Assembly: GCA_963580285.1 (NCBI GenBank)
Contig: OY757010.1
Location: 149,530,675-149,594,674, forward strand
Direction of reading: 5' to 3'
Length of the DNA: 64,000 bases
From: Lucinisca nassula
Taxonomy: Eukaryota > Mollusca > Bivalvia > Lucinida > Lucinidae
Shown here: positions 10,990-21,559 of the stretch, piece after piece
How positions within the stretch are numbered: the first letter of the stretch is position 1
Layout of the letters: each line of letters begins with the position of its first letter
Position numbers and translations under genes: made by a program
Notes under the pieces: model-generated
Database searches by the model: none
Seen by the model: only the letters and a program-made list of their open reading frames with translations
Told to the model about the DNA's origin: nothing

Positions 10990-13246
10990 CTGACGTCATC
11001 ACAGCTGCATGAAGCGTAAAGATTACTTAAGGATAGAAAGCACACCTAGCACATATTCAATATTCAATATCTGTACTGCGACCGGATATGGCTGTAATCA
11101 GACTGCGTGTGAGCTGGTTGAATTTGATTGTGCCGCTGCTAATGCAAGTGTTAACGGCACCAGAAAAAACGGCAACTATAAACGTAAATTACGTGCTTTT
11201 AAAAGAAACAATACCAGGCTGAATTGACCGTCCATAATATTATTGAATCATGGAAGCCACTCTTGCATTTCTAAGTTCATTACCCATTTCTGTATCACGT
11301 ATTCTGGACACCGAGGCGAACAAATTCTACGAATGTTCTAATCAGTTATACGATGCTGCTCTTTTAACAAGAGGTTATACTCAGCATGCTGTTCGTCCTT
11401 TCATCGATTCTGAAATTAATCACAAACGTCATTACATCAAAATACCTTCATTAATAAGGGTTTGGATTTTATAGATTTACCTAGTATCTTCCGGGACAAT
11501 TCGGTGATTTCATCCATTCCTGCTTATTTTCAAGATACTGAAACACCCATAATTTGCTATAAATACAATGAACCTATTATTTTTAATTTCAATAAACGTG
11601 TTTCTGATCTTGATATTGACACAAACACTCTTGATACTTGTGATTTTAAAAATTCAGTGTATTGCTATCCTGCTGCTGGACATATTATTACTGGCAATTT
11701 AAAATTATTCCTGATTCCAGGATACGAAATTTAATTTCTAAAGGACCGAAATATCGATTTCCTTCTAAAATAAGTGTAGAGATGAAATCGCTGCTGCCTT
11801 GAATGAATTTGGTTGTCGATGGTGTAAAAGAGAGTATGTTGAGCATAAAGCTCTCAAAGAATGGAAACTTAGCATTCTGAAATTAGTGAACAAACGCATT
11901 TCTTTCTACTCTCAAAATACGAAATTATTCAGTTGAATAAAGCAAATTTATCTGATACCGTTGAAAGCCAATCTGAATCATTGAAGCCTTTAGCTCGACT
12001 TCTAGATATTTGGATGATTTATTAAATATTGACAAAACCTATTTCGAAGGTTTGATTAGTCAAATTTATTCCCACCCCCAAGAAGTTAAATAAGCAAATT
12101 CTGCTGATACCGGGGCCCATTTTTGGAGTTATACCTATCTATTGTAGATGGATTTGTTTCTTGCAAAATTTATGATGATTTTGATTTTGAGATTGTAAGT
12201 TTTCCTTTCTTGGATGGTGATGTTCCTCGTCTTGCATCCTACGGCGTTAATATTTCGTAACTAATTCGATTTGCCAGAGTGTCTAGTCATGTAACTGACT
12301 TCAACACTCGTAATAAATTGTTAACTGCTAAACTTCTTAATCAGGTTTATCGGTATCATAAACAACGCAAAGCCTTTTCAGAATTTTATAGACGTCATTC
12401 AGACTTAATTTCAAAATTCAGTGTTGGACTTAAATCTCTTCTGCAACAAGGTCTAACGGAACCCGAATTTTATGGTGTCTTAGTATATAAGTTCAGAAAA
12501 ATATATAATTGCAATGTAAAATCATTCTTCGATGTAAAAAGATTGGATACAACATAAATGTTATACGACAGACTGCATGCATGGTAGTTAACCCAATCAC
12601 GGCTGACAACTTTGCTTCCCTCTTTAATTGCACGCCGGTGGGTCAGGCTCAGATTCTATGACGGTCCAAGCGTAAAGGCTTACTGAGAATTAGAGAGAAT
12701 CTTATTTTATGTAATGTTGGTTGATGCCTGGTGCTCTGTCTCTGGTTGGGCCCATCGGTGTCTAACTGTGGGTTTTCTTTTGCTAAAGCATTGCAGTGGT
12801 TTCTTGCTGTCGAGTCCTCATCGTTGTTTCATCTCTGTGGTTGTTTGATTTTTGTGTTCACGGAGATGATGCACGGATGAATAGAGGCCTTCATGCGGAC
12901 TGAACAAATTATTTGACTAAATCGCGACGGAAGTAAGGGCGAGGATTGTTGCCACGTAAAATCGATTTAAGCCCCCCCCCCCCCCCCCCATTGGAATTCG
13001 TTTCACTGACAGTTTCAGTGCGGTTCTTCTTCTGCCGTGGTTTATTTTTTGTTATGGTTTGTCTTTGAGTGTGTGTATCGCTTATATTATTTTGCTTTGG
13101 ATAGCCAACTGGCCATTTTGTGGGTTTTGGCTTTCCGCTAGTGATGTTTCCATTAGGGTCTAGTTGTTTCATGTTTGTGTTTCTTTCCCTTGGTGTCTCT
13201 GATGGGAGCTATGGGTTAATTGTATCGATTCCTGGTCATTGCCTTC
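10990..13246 (+). mobile_element. Penelope-like element copy 1 (decayed)
   Basis: Carries the same coding and 3' tail sequence as copy 2 at 22,265. It retains an N-terminal region absent from copy 2 (frames at ~11,009-11,227, 11,250-11,474 and 11,462-11,734). Near ~11,935 it jumps directly to the YLDD-equivalent region at ~12,000, so most of the RT palm is gone. The 3' untranslated tail (12,673-13,246) matches the minus-strand tail fragments at 10.0, 21.0 and 40.8 kb. The element is non-functional. Confidence 0.75.
11009..12672 (+). pseudogene. PLE reverse transcriptase, RT core deleted
   Basis: Reading frames in three phases together follow the order of PLE proteins: a cysteine-containing N-terminal segment, a conserved region (DFIDLPSIFRDNSVISSIPA at ~11,462), then the thumb/C-terminal part shared with copy 2 (FDFEIVSFPFLDGDVP, FNTRNKLLTAKLLNQ, FSEFYRRHSDLISKF). 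RT motifs equivalent to DFSTLYTTLP and IPMGTNCAP are absent. At the breakpoint, sequence normally downstream of YLDD (QLNKAN..SDT) appears upstream of it, so the loss was not a simple deletion. Stops and frameshifts are frequent. Confidence 0.75.
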
Positions 13247-13503
13247 GCTTTTTAATTTAGCCATACACCAAGCTATGAACACATGCCCGTTATTTGATAT
13301 AGTCTTGTACATGACTTGCTGTGCTGTAAGAAATTGAAACGCGGGAAATTAGTTTAAAGTAATTTTTATACCTTTTTGCCCCGTTTTTCGACTTTAGCTG
13401 ATAACTATTTTATTTTTAATTTTTGACGCGGCAACACGTCCGGCGAGAAAGTTGATGATAAGAAGCTCCCCCAACAATCTTGGGCTGTTGATCAAAACTA
13501 ATG
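13247..13503. other. No recognised feature
   Basis: Short spacer between PLE copy 1 and a SINE. Nothing identified. Confidence 0.4.
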
Positions 13504-13669
13504 TTAGAAGCATCTGTGGCGTAGTGGTTACGCTACTCGCCTAGTAAACCAGGGGTCGCAAGATCGATCCGGGGCTTCTCCAATCTTTCGGATGAGTCTT
13601 TAAATCGAGGCCCCGTCTCCGTATGACCTTAGCTGTTAGTGAAACGTAAAACTCAAACACTCACTCACT
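13504..13669 (+). repeat. tRNA-derived SINE, family A
   Basis: Plus-strand copy: A box TGGCGTAGTGG, B box GATCGATCC, body with CCGTCTCCGTATGACCTTAG, and (ACTC)n tail. Perfect 11 bp target duplication CAAAACTAATG at 13,493-13,503 and 13,670-13,680. Confidence 0.9.
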
Positions 13670-13899
13670 CAAAACTAATGCAGTACAAAGGACCCTCGTT
13701 TGTTCCATTATACTTTAAAGTTATAAAGAGTTCAATCCAAATAAGGAGTAGTATAATAGGTATAATAGAGGACCTTTTCCCCTCAATTACTCCAAGAAAC
13801 AAATGTTGTGTGCATTTGTTAGGATCGATTTCAACAAATATCCAGATTTTTTTTTTTTTTTTTTTTTCGTGAATGATAAATATACAATATTCTTGAATT

Positions 13900-15750
13900 C
13901 ATTCCCCAGACGTTACGATAACACACCCATGCAACAAAGTGCATCTGCAAAATGGCTAGTTTTCGGATGAAAAACCGTGATATTTATAGACCCGCTTTGA
14001 AAAAGTGGGGCTATATTGGATTTGCCATGTCCTTCTGTCATTCCGTGATTCTGTTAATTTGTGTTGGCTCCATAACTTTGTATCTGCTTAACATATTTTC
14101 ATGAAACTTCACACAAATGTTAAACACCATAAGACAATGTGCAGAGCGAAGGAATTATAACTGTGGATTGCCTACTTTTGGAGTTATTGCCCTTTGAACA
14201 TTTTCCGTAATTCCGTAATTCCGTGATTCCGTTAATTTGTGTTGGCTCCATAACTTTGTATCTGCTTAACATATTTTCATGAAACTTCACACAAATGTTA
14301 AACACCATAAGACAATGTGCAGAGCGAAGGAATTATAACTGTGGATTGCCTACTTTTGGAGTTATTGCCCTTTGAACATTGAAAAATGGCAATTTTAATT
14401 GTGTCCGCTTCATAACTCGAAAACCGTTTGAGATATTTTTAGAAAACTTCACACAAATGTTAAGCACTATGAGACGATGTGCAGAGCGCAGGAACCATAA
14501 CTCTGCATTGCTTATTTTTGGAGTTATTGCCCTTTGAACATTGAAAAATGGCAATTTTAACAGTGTCCGCTTCATAACTCGAAAACCGTTTGAGATAATT
14601 TCATGAAACTTCACACAAATGTTAAGCACTATGAGACAATGTGCAGAGCGCAAGAACCATAACTCTGGTTTTCGTATTTTCTGTGTGTCTGTCTGTGTGT
14701 CTGTCTGTGTCTGTTAACAATTTTCGTGTCCGCTCCATAACTTTAAAACCCATTCACATATTTTCATGAAACTTCACACAAACATTAAACACCATGAGAT
14801 GGTGTGCAGAGTGCAGGAACCATAACTCTGGATTGCCTAATTTTTGAGTTATTTCCCTTTGAATATTGAAAAATATCAATTTTAGCCGTCTTTGCTCGAT
14901 AACTCAAAAACCGTTTGAGATAATTTTATGAAACTTCACACAAATGTAAAGCACCATATTACGTGTGCAGAGTGCAGGAACCCAAACTCTGGATTGTCTA
15001 CTTTTTCAGTTATAGGCTTTTGAATATTAAAAAATGGCAATTTTAACTATGTCCGCTCCATAACCGTTTCTGATATTTTCATGAAACTTCAAATAAATGA
15101 AAAGCACCTTGAGATGATGTGCAGAGTGCAGGAACCATAACTCTGGTTTGCCTACTTTAGGAGTTATTGCCCTTTGAACATTTATAAAGGCAATTTTGAC
15201 TGTGTCGGCTCCATAACTCACAAACCATTTGAGATATTTTCATGACACTTCACACAAGTGTAAAGCACCATGAGACAATGTGCAGAGCGCAGGAACCCTG
15301 ACTCTGATTTGCCTACTTTAGGAGTTATTACCCTTTGAACATTGAAAAATGGAAGATGAAATTTAGTATAAACATGGACATACTGGTAATGTATCATGCT
15401 CATTGAAATGAGGGACAAGGGCTCACAACTCTTAGAGTTTTTCCAGATAATGTAAAATTTTCAACAGTTATTTCTTGTTCATAACTGTTTTCTCTGCAGC
15501 TTAAATAACTTTCTTCTCTGACAGCGCTGAAGCGGGGCTATAGTCAGATCCTCTGACAGCTCTAGTTTTTCTTACTCATGCTGCAAACATAGGTGGTGGG
15601 TGCTCGTAGAACCGCCTCATTGAGGCGGTTCTAACGTGTACCCACAACCTATGTCTTGGAGCCGAAATAAGAAAAATAATTATACCCCCGTAAACCCCAG
15701 TTTTTTTTTTTCTATAAAAAGTGAGGTTTAGCGTGGGGTTGTTCATTTCA
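13900..15750. repeat. ACACGCC-family foldback, interrupted
   Basis: Host foldback whose two parts (13,900-13,985 and 15,567-15,750) join to give the family motif GATATTT|TTCTTA. The palindromic core sits at 15,590-15,657 (TAGAACCGCCTCA and its complement). It continues with TAAACCCCAG and TGTTCATTTCACGGAC as in relatives at 7.5 and 21.6 kb. A Helentron-like element occupies the middle. Confidence 0.7.
13986..15566 (+). mobile_element. Helentron-like element with ~160 bp tandem repeats
   Basis: Non-autonomous element. The 5' end is ATAGACCCGC, with a subterminal AAGTGGGGCTATA repeated near the 3' end as AAGCGGGGCTATA. The interior has about eight ~160 bp units, each with TTTCATGAAACTTCACACAA and GTTATTGCCCTTTGAACAT. 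The 3' end has a perfect hairpin GTCAGA-tcc-TCTGAC followed directly by AGCTCTAGT. Insertion is between two T residues of the host. These are features of Helentron/HINE 'pearl' elements known from bivalves. No Rep/helicase is encoded. Confidence 0.75.
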
Positions 15751-15970
15751 CGGACTTGGTTGCCGTGATGAACTCCTCCAATCTTTGCTGGGGATTCGTT
15801 CCACTGAAGTTGTCGTTTATGTGAAATGTCGGTATAGAGAGAGTTAACTTTAGTTAGTTTACGTACAGTCATTTAATATGATCATTTAATATGGCAAATG
15901 TACTAATTTTTTTGCTGAAAATCTGAGTAGATTTGGCAAATGTTATTTTAGCAAATATATGGACTACAAG

Positions 15971-16362
15971 TAAGGCTGACACAATTAATCGGATAATCGA
16001 TTAAGCGATCGATAAATTCCACAAAAATAATTGTCATTACTGCTTTTCATGTAATCGATTATTTGATAAGTACAGTTTACTACCCAAAGTTGTGCCTAAA
16101 ATAGCTAGATGAGTGGCAAACAGTGCAGACCCTGATGAGACGCCGCGTTCTGCGGCGTCTCATCTGGGTCTACACTGTTTGCTCAGGCCTACCGGTTCAA
16201 ATACATATGGTAAAGTGCAACGTATGGTAAGAGCCATGCAAAAACAGGAAGCCAGACAGGTAATCTTCTGACCAAAATCTTTAGTGATTACTAATCAATT
16301 ATCGATCACAATGGGAGGGCTGATAATCGATTATCTTTTCAGCTGCGATTAGCCAGCCTTAG
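15971..16362. repeat. hAT-type MITE, TAAGGCTG termini
   Basis: Terminal inverted repeats TAAGGCTGACACAATTAATC and GATTAGCCAGCCTTAG. Inner AATCGATTAT repeats sit on both sides. Target duplication (A/T)CTACAAG at 15,963-15,970 and 16,363-16,370; 8 bp duplications are typical of hAT elements. It contains a GACGCCGC foldback. Confidence 0.7.
16115..16190. repeat. AACAGTG/GACGCCGC foldback
   Basis: Hairpin with loop GTTCT between GACGCCGC and GCGGCGTC, and outer arms GCAAACAGTGCAGACC / GGTCTACACTGTTTGC. This foldback is the commonest short one in the window; other copies are at 33,550, 46,626, 47,524 and 51,987, with fragments elsewhere. Confidence 0.85.
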
Positions 16363-16405
16363 TCTACAAGCTTATTAAAGTACTTGCTAGAACATTCGTT
16401 AAGCT

Positions 16406-16571
16406 TGGAAGCCTCCGTGGTGTAGTGGTTATGCTACCCTCCTTGTAAACCAGGGATCGCAGGATCGATCCCGGGCTTCTCCAGACTTTCGGATGGGTCT
16501 TTAAACCTAGGTCCCGTCTCCGTATGATCTTAGCTGTTGGTGAGACGTAAAACTCAAACACTCACACACTC
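16406..16571 (+). repeat. tRNA-derived SINE, family A
   Basis: Complete copy with A box (TGGTGTAGTGG), B box (GATCGATCCC), body and (CACA/CTCA) tail. Perfect 12 bp duplication ATTCGTTAAGCT at 16,394-16,405 and 16,572-16,583. Inserted into the arm of a MITE. Confidence 0.9.
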
Positions 16572-16618
16572 ATTCGTTAAGCTAACGATGCTAAGAACAA
16601 TCTCCCAAAATGGAAACT

Positions 16619-16824
16619 ACAGTAGACCTTCGATGGCTCGAACTCTGATGGCTCGTTTACCATGGCTGAGTCGAACACTTTTTGAGTCCCTATGGAATTT
16701 CCGTAGATCCAACAATAACTCCCGTCATGCCTCCTGGCAGTAGCCCTCAGTTGCTCGAACTACCGCTGCCTCGAACGGATTTTAGTTGTTCCAAAGGTGT
16801 TCGAGCCATTGAAGTTCGACAGTA
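16619..16824. repeat. CAGT..TCGATGGCTC MITE, internally deleted
   Basis: Both ends of the Tc1/mariner-type family are present (CAGTAGACCTTCGATGGCTC; GAGCCATTGAAGTTCGACAG), but the central palindrome of the 359 bp copies is absent. Confidence 0.75.
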
Positions 16825-16911
16825 CTCAATTACCATAGAGGAGGCAAAATATATGCGAGACCGTAACGTCTTGATATCTGCCATGAGGATATCGACGATA
16901 AAACTGCATTA

Positions 16912-17201
16912 CTTTGTTTGTTTGATTTGAGTTTTAACTTCCCCGTCAACATTATTTAGATCATAATGGAGACGTTGCTTTCAATTTTGTGTGACCATTA
17001 CCCGACACTGAGACGAAATGACATCGCCTAATGAAACCAATAGGGTTTAAGCATGGACGGTCCGACTCGCACTATACTTTGCCTGGGCAGGCTTAGACCT
17101 TCTAAGCGGTTTACTAGTATTCATGTGCGGTCGGTTTCAGCTCTGCGTGGAAGCATCATGCAGCCCTGTCTGTCTCCCCAAGACCCGATGGGCGGGGCCA
17201 A
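16912..17201 (+). repeat. Interspersed repeat, family D
   Basis: About 300 bp repeat with the order TTTGATTTGAG..TTTAACTTCCCCGTCAAC, GGAGACGTTGCTT, AGGGTTTAAGCATGGACGG, GGCAGGCTTAGACC, GCTCTGCGTGGAAGCATC and CCCGATGGGCGGGG. It is the most abundant mid-length repeat in the window, on both strands. I could not assign its class; it has no clear TIR or tRNA head. Confidence 0.8.
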
Positions 17202-17227
17202 ACTGCATTTGTAACAAACTCGCGTTC

Positions 17228-17520
17228 AACACATCAGTTGGATTCGCGTCTAAATGGCAATGGTCTGGTGTTCGGTACCTGCTGGGGTCGGTGATATTCT
17301 TTCGTGGATAATGATAAAGAAATCTTATTCTACGGTCGTCATCTCCCTTTCGCTGAATCAAGAAGGGCAGCTGTCAAGTTCTGATGAAAGAATGTGCATT
17401 TTACTAGTTAACCGGTTATATACATGTATAAGCCTGGTCAGGAATTGTCAGTAGGTAAACTTACCGGCTCTGTTTGACCTAAATAGTGTTGACTGGGCCG
17501 TAAATTTAAAACACAAAAGC
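17228..17520 (+). repeat. SINE family C (5' eroded)
   Basis: Body of family C: CGGTACCTGCTGGGGTCGG, TCAAGAAGGGCAG, GAAAGAATGTGCA, AAACTTACCGGCTC and TGGGCCGTAAA. The tRNA-like head is damaged. It abuts a family-D repeat. Confidence 0.65.
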
Positions 17521-17846
17521 GTTAAAAACAATTTGCTTTTTTTTTTCTTTAGTTTAAAGGAACGCCTCTGCAACGGAAGGTTATGTGTTTTTTCTTTGGA
17601 TTCTCCGGTTTTCTTCTACATCTGATTAACGATTGGCTCGGTATAAGTGAAATAATTTTGAAAGGACCGTAAAACCAAAAAAAAAAGGAACATATAAAGC
17701 ACATATTCTGGGAAAGGGAGGATGGCAAACACTATTCCCTACTACAGAACTGGTTATGCGCACGCACGCACGTACACACAATGTTTCCATGTTCGATTTT
17801 TGTCGAGGTAAAAAACGACATGGCAACGCACAAAAATGATAAGTTT

Positions 17847-18079
17847 TTTTTTTTTTTTGGTTTGGGTTTTACGGCCCTTTCAAGATTATTTCAATCATAT
17901 CGAGCCGATCGTTAATCAGAGGTGGGCGAAAACCGGAGTACCCGGAGAAAAACCACCTGACCTTCCGTTGCAGAACTTGGCGTCTCACACGTGGCCCGAG
18001 CGAGGCTCGAACCTACGGCGGTGAGAGACCTAATGACTAAGAGTCAGCGCTCTTATCCACTAGGCCACGGAGGCCCGTT
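17847..18079 (-). repeat. tRNA-derived SINE, family B
   Basis: Minus-strand SINE. The tRNA-like head (GGCCTCCGTGGCCTAGTGG on the minus strand) is followed by the body TTCGAGCCTCGC, ACGCCAAGTTCTGCAACGG, CGCCCACCTCTGATTAACG and GAAAGGGCCGTAAAACCC, then a poly(A) tail (plus-strand T run). Target duplication AAAATGATAAGTTT at 17,833-17,846 and 18,080-18,093 is perfect. Confidence 0.9.
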
Positions 18080-18435
18080 AAAATGATAAGTTTAATTGTT
18101 ATAGTGAAAATGGAAGAAGAAATAAGTAAATATGAATTCTTACACAGTGCCCCTATATAGGCAATGGAAAACAACTGTGAAATCACAAATCGAAATTGCA
18201 TGACGAGTGACGTCATCAAAAGCCGCCGATTTGTGACACCACTCGTAGATTCCTTGACGTTATAATGTCAAACTTATTTTCTCACATCAAAAGCATTACA
18301 CAAGGTGATACACTCAATAATGTTGGCGGGATTTCTACTGACAATGGCAGAAGTTCGGTAGAATTTAAAGGAAACAACAAAAGTATTGTCGACTGATTTT
18401 TAGTCTATTAGAATAGAAATAGACGCGCTGTAGCA

Positions 18436-18895
18436 GTGATTTGTTGAGTAATAAATCACAGTTATTGGTCAGTTGTAGGCAGACAAATCACTCACGGAAC
18501 GCGCTCGTGATTATACCCCCACAAATGAAATTTGGTGGGGGGGGGGTATATAGGAGTGAGCTTGTCGGTCGGTCGGTCGGTCTGTCGGTCGGTCGGTCGG
18601 TCGGTCTGTTGACTTGGTTTCCAGACGATAACTCAAAAAGCGCTTCACCGATTTTTATCATTTTTGGTACACTGATGTAACATCATAAAATGCAGGTCAA
18701 GTTCGATTTCCACTACAATTCGTCAATTTTCGACAAAGTTATGACCCCTTTCAAGTGAAAAAATTGCAAAATGGCGCTGTTGTACTATCAAGGCAGTTTT
18801 TGTGGGGGTATTCATCACCTTTAGTGATAGCTCTAGTTTGATCTACTTTACAACTGACCTCCGACCTGCAATTTATTACTCAACAAATCACTGCC
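18436..18895. repeat. Foldback (GTGATTTGTTGAGTAATAAA), interrupted
   Basis: Inverted arms GTGATTTGTTGAGTAATAAA (left) and TTTATTACTCAACAAATCAC (right) flank ~60 bp of host sequence. The same sequence without the insertion lies at 42,148-42,236. Confidence 0.75.
18513..18837 (+). mobile_element. Short Helentron-like element
   Basis: About 325 bp. It starts ATACCCCCAC, contains a (GGTC)n stretch and a ~150 bp body without repeats, and has subterminal TGGGGGGGGGTATA near the 5' end and GTGGGGGTATT near the 3' end. The 3' hairpin ATCAC-cttta-GTGAT is followed immediately by AGCTCTAGT, the same terminus as the element at 13,986-15,566. Comparison with the unoccupied site at 42,160 places the insertion between two T residues. 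Confidence 0.75.
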
Positions 18896-19840
18896 AGAGC
18901 TGATCTATTTCTTAAACAAAGAACCTAATACAAATAGAAAATAGGAGTTTCGGTCTTATTGGGCCTCTTCCAGCAAAAAAAAAAAAAAAAAAATACTGCT
19001 GTCTACTACTACTGGTTTTCCGACACAAAATACGGAATCCCATATCACCCTACTATCGTTTCCCGATTGCGTGTTACCATCCGTGCTAGCTCTATGCCAC
19101 GACATTCGTTGTGTGACGTTAGGAGCCAGCCATGTGTGACGCGGAACCAGACGCGTGAAATGATGACGTTTCTTACACGCACTGCGTAACGTCAGATCTT
19201 CCCGCTTATTTACCTTTGAAAAAATAACAAACGTTACTGGATATAATAAACATTTATTTTATACTAAGCAGTGAAATCAATGCATATCTGAAACAAATAA
19301 AAATGATATCAATCACAAGTGAAATGGTATCGTATCATTTCACTTGTGACTGATACCATTAATATCATTTCACTGTAGCGTGCCGGAACTACCTTTTAGT
19401 TTACATTCTGGTCGAAAATAAAGACTACTTTTCCTTTTATTTAATAATAATTCTTTATACCGTTAGAATATATTTTGAAGTGTGGCATTAAAATTAAATG
19501 AGCAGGCGCCATATCTGACAATAGCAGCGCTGTGATTTTGAACATCTCCCTTTTGGCTTTGCCGGCACACATCTCGGGCACAATTTAAATGCTCCCTCAC
19601 AGATTTAGGCTTAGGTGTCTTTGATACAAATGGTCTACAAGGTGTACCGTTCACTGAATGGCTGAACAACAGATTGTGCGAGGAAGTAGTTTCTAGGGAA
19701 ATCTGCGCTCAAATCAGCGTGTTTTTTTTTTTAACAGTTGGGACGTCATGTAGCCAGGTCAAAACTGTGACGTCACCGTCTCGGGTCGATCAATTACCGT
19801 AATGTCCTAATAAATTATAAAATAAAAAGAACATTAACTT
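18896..19840. other. Intergenic with one foldback
   Basis: A hairpin at ~19,302-19,372 (ATCACAAGTGAAATGGTATC / GATACCATTTCACTTGTG-like arms) is the only structure seen. An A homopolymer lies near 18,975. The short frames show no domain. Confidence 0.45.
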
Positions 19841-19849
19841 TTTGCGGCG

Positions 19850-19990
19850 GATATCAAAAGTATTTCATCTCGTGTGTTGAAAACATCCGAATTTTCACTC
19901 GTGTTTCGCACTCGTGAAAATTATGATTTTTTCAACACACTTGATGGAATATTTTTGGTATCCACCTAAAAAAGTAAATAGCCTCTATAT
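19850..19990. repeat. Foldback (CGTGTGTTGAAAACAT family)
   Basis: Arms TCGTGTGTTGAAAACAT..AATTTTCACTCGTG and CTCGTGAAAATTATG..TTTTTCAACACAC. Other copies: ~46,230-46,350, 51,594-51,712 and 57,640-57,770. Confidence 0.75.
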
Positions 19991-20244
19991 AATCACTATA
20001 GTTACTTGGTCTTCCGTACAGTATTACATCTCTTGTATCTTTTCAGATCTTACGCATCACACTCGACGCTCCGCGTCTCGTGTGATTTTTTATCTAGAAA
20101 CATCCAGTAATATGATCACATGTGTAATAGCACATAACTACTGGTGCGTAACGTCATGACGCCGTCCGTGACAATCGTGTTTTCCAATTGCAATTCTTCG
20201 GCAGTAAAACCCTATCAAAAACCGTAATAAGGTTATCAGAGTCT

Positions 20245-20355
20245 TACACTCGAGTTCATTTCACATGGAATTTGTAAAAAATTCGCCGTAGGCTCGATTC
20301 ATAAATTTCATATGAAACGAGTGTAAGATCCTCTATATAAAAGTTGCAAAACCTT
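20245..20355. repeat. Left ~100 bp direct repeat flanking a LINE
   Basis: CATTTCACATGGAATTTGTA ... TTCATAAATTTCATAT ... TGCAAAACCTT. This order recurs at 20,939-21,014 on the far side of the LINE fragment. The left copy is also part of a foldback with TCTTACACTCG arms. Confidence 0.7.
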
Positions 20356-20930
20356 CAGAATCAGAATCAGAATTGTTACTGGTGACACGTCAAATGACAT
20401 TCATACACCAGGACCTGTGATATGGGAAGTTAGTCCCTAGCTCTAACCAAAGATGTAAACTTAGCCACACAATCCTCAGCACCTTCAGCCGTCAAAATAA
20501 TAGAATCGGGAAGGGCATTCCAATCTCTAATAGTTCGGGGGAAAAACGATTCTTTATAAATATCCGTTCTTGCAGTAAGGGTCTGAAACGTCATTGAATG
20601 GTGTTTTCTACAATGCCTAGCTGGGGGAACAAGGTCATCTGTTGGGATGCTGGCAGCACCCTTTAGACCTTTGTATAAGAGTATGAGCCTACTGTCTCTT
20701 CTCCTTTTCTTGAGAGACTCCCATCTTAATTTTCCTAGAATTCCAGTCATGCTCCCAGTTTCAAAGCAATAATTTCCAGTTACAAATCTAGCAGCTCTAT
20801 TCTGAACTTTTTCAATTTCTTCATTTAGGACCACTCCGCTTGGGTCCCAGATGCAACTACCATATTCCAAGGTTGGGCGAACAAGTCCCCTGTATGCCCT
20901 CTACCTTAAGCTCATTAATTGTTATAACAC
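20356..20930 (-). mobile_element. LINE 3' end, 5'-truncated
   Basis: Holds the C-terminal coding part of a jockey/CR1-like LINE and a short 3' UTR ending in (TTCTGA)n on the minus strand, a microsatellite tail typical of this LINE group. The element is cut off at its 5' side, as usual for target-primed insertion. It is flanked by an unusually long direct repeat (see 20,245 and 20,939). Confidence 0.7.
20430..20870 (-). pseudogene. LINE reverse transcriptase, C-terminal fragment
   Basis: An open frame of 146 codons. It contains the post-RT block typical of jockey/CR1-like LINEs: LEYGSC.W-like 'MEYGSCIWDPSG', 'IEKVQNRAARFVTGNY', 'LRWESLKKRRRDSRLILLYK', then 'RTDIYKESFFPRTIRDWNAL' and a short hydrophilic end. 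The catalytic YADD region and the endonuclease are missing because of 5' truncation, so no activity is expected. The frame itself has no stop, suggesting a fairly recent insertion. Confidence 0.75.
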
Positions 20931-20938
20931 ACCTAGTC

Positions 20939-21014
20939 GACATTTCACATGGAATTTGTAAACCTCGCCATATGCTCGTTTCATAAATTTCATATAAAAT
21001 GAAGATGCAAAACC
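20939..21014. repeat. Right direct repeat flanking the LINE
   Basis: Second copy of the CATTTCACATGGAATTTGTA ... TGCAAAACCTT segment, without the foldback partner found at 20,245. Confidence 0.65.
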
Positions 21015-21275
21015 TTAATAGAAGTAGAGGCAATGATCAGGAATCGATACAATCAACCCATAGCTCCCATCAGAGACACCAAAGGGAAAGAACACAAACA
21101 TGCAACAACAGACCTAATGGAAACACCAACAGCGGAAAGCCAAAAGGACAGTTACTTTCCCACAAAATGGCCAGTAGGCTGTCAAAAATAAAATAACACA
21201 AGCGACACAAACACCTAAAGACAAACTATAGCAAAAATAAATCGCGACAGAAGAACCGTTAATTGTTATAAGCCC
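21015..21275 (-). repeat. 5'-truncated PLE 3' tail
   Basis: Minus-strand copy of the last ~250 bp of the PLE, with its 3' end at GCAATGATCAGGAATCGAT (plus-strand reading). Blocks AGCGGAAAGCCAAAAGGACA and AATCGCGACAGAAGAACCG match copies 1 and 2. Confidence 0.75.
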
Positions 21276-21559
21276 ATTAATTGTAATAACACACCTAATC
21301 GACAAAAATATTCCACCAAGTTAACTCTTATCATGGGGTTCACGACAACCTCTATCTTTGGAAACAGTGTACTGTTTGATATTCAGTTTATGAATTTGCA
21401 GGAATAAATTACATCAATTATTCTGATTGGTTCAAAGTCAGAAATGGGTGTGACTAATCTGAATATTCAGCAAGAGAAGGGTTAATATAATAGGTTATAA
21501 CAAATGTCAACAAGTGTACTACCACTGCGATCTGCATTTGACAACATCACGCGGCGAAA

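Larger units (their letters stand above)
15875..16603. repeat. GGGCCCAGTTGTT-family MITE carrying two insertions
   Basis: Shares 'GATCATTTAATATGGCAAAT', 'TTTTTTTGCTGAAA' and 'TACTTGCTAGAACA' with the intact copy at 9,791-10,012. It is interrupted by an 8-bp-TSD MITE (15,971-16,362) and a SINE (16,406-16,571). The right end reads AAGCTAACGATG... Confidence 0.65.

Noticed and set aside
14333..15418. Repeated frames with 'VLNICVKFHENISNG' pattern
   Set aside because: Antisense of the ~160 bp tandem units of the Helentron-like element; frames break between units.
16127..16175. CTGATGAG followed by a hairpin, hammerhead-like
   Set aside because: No GAAA after the hairpin and no stem III/cleavage triplet; it is the GACGCCGC foldback.
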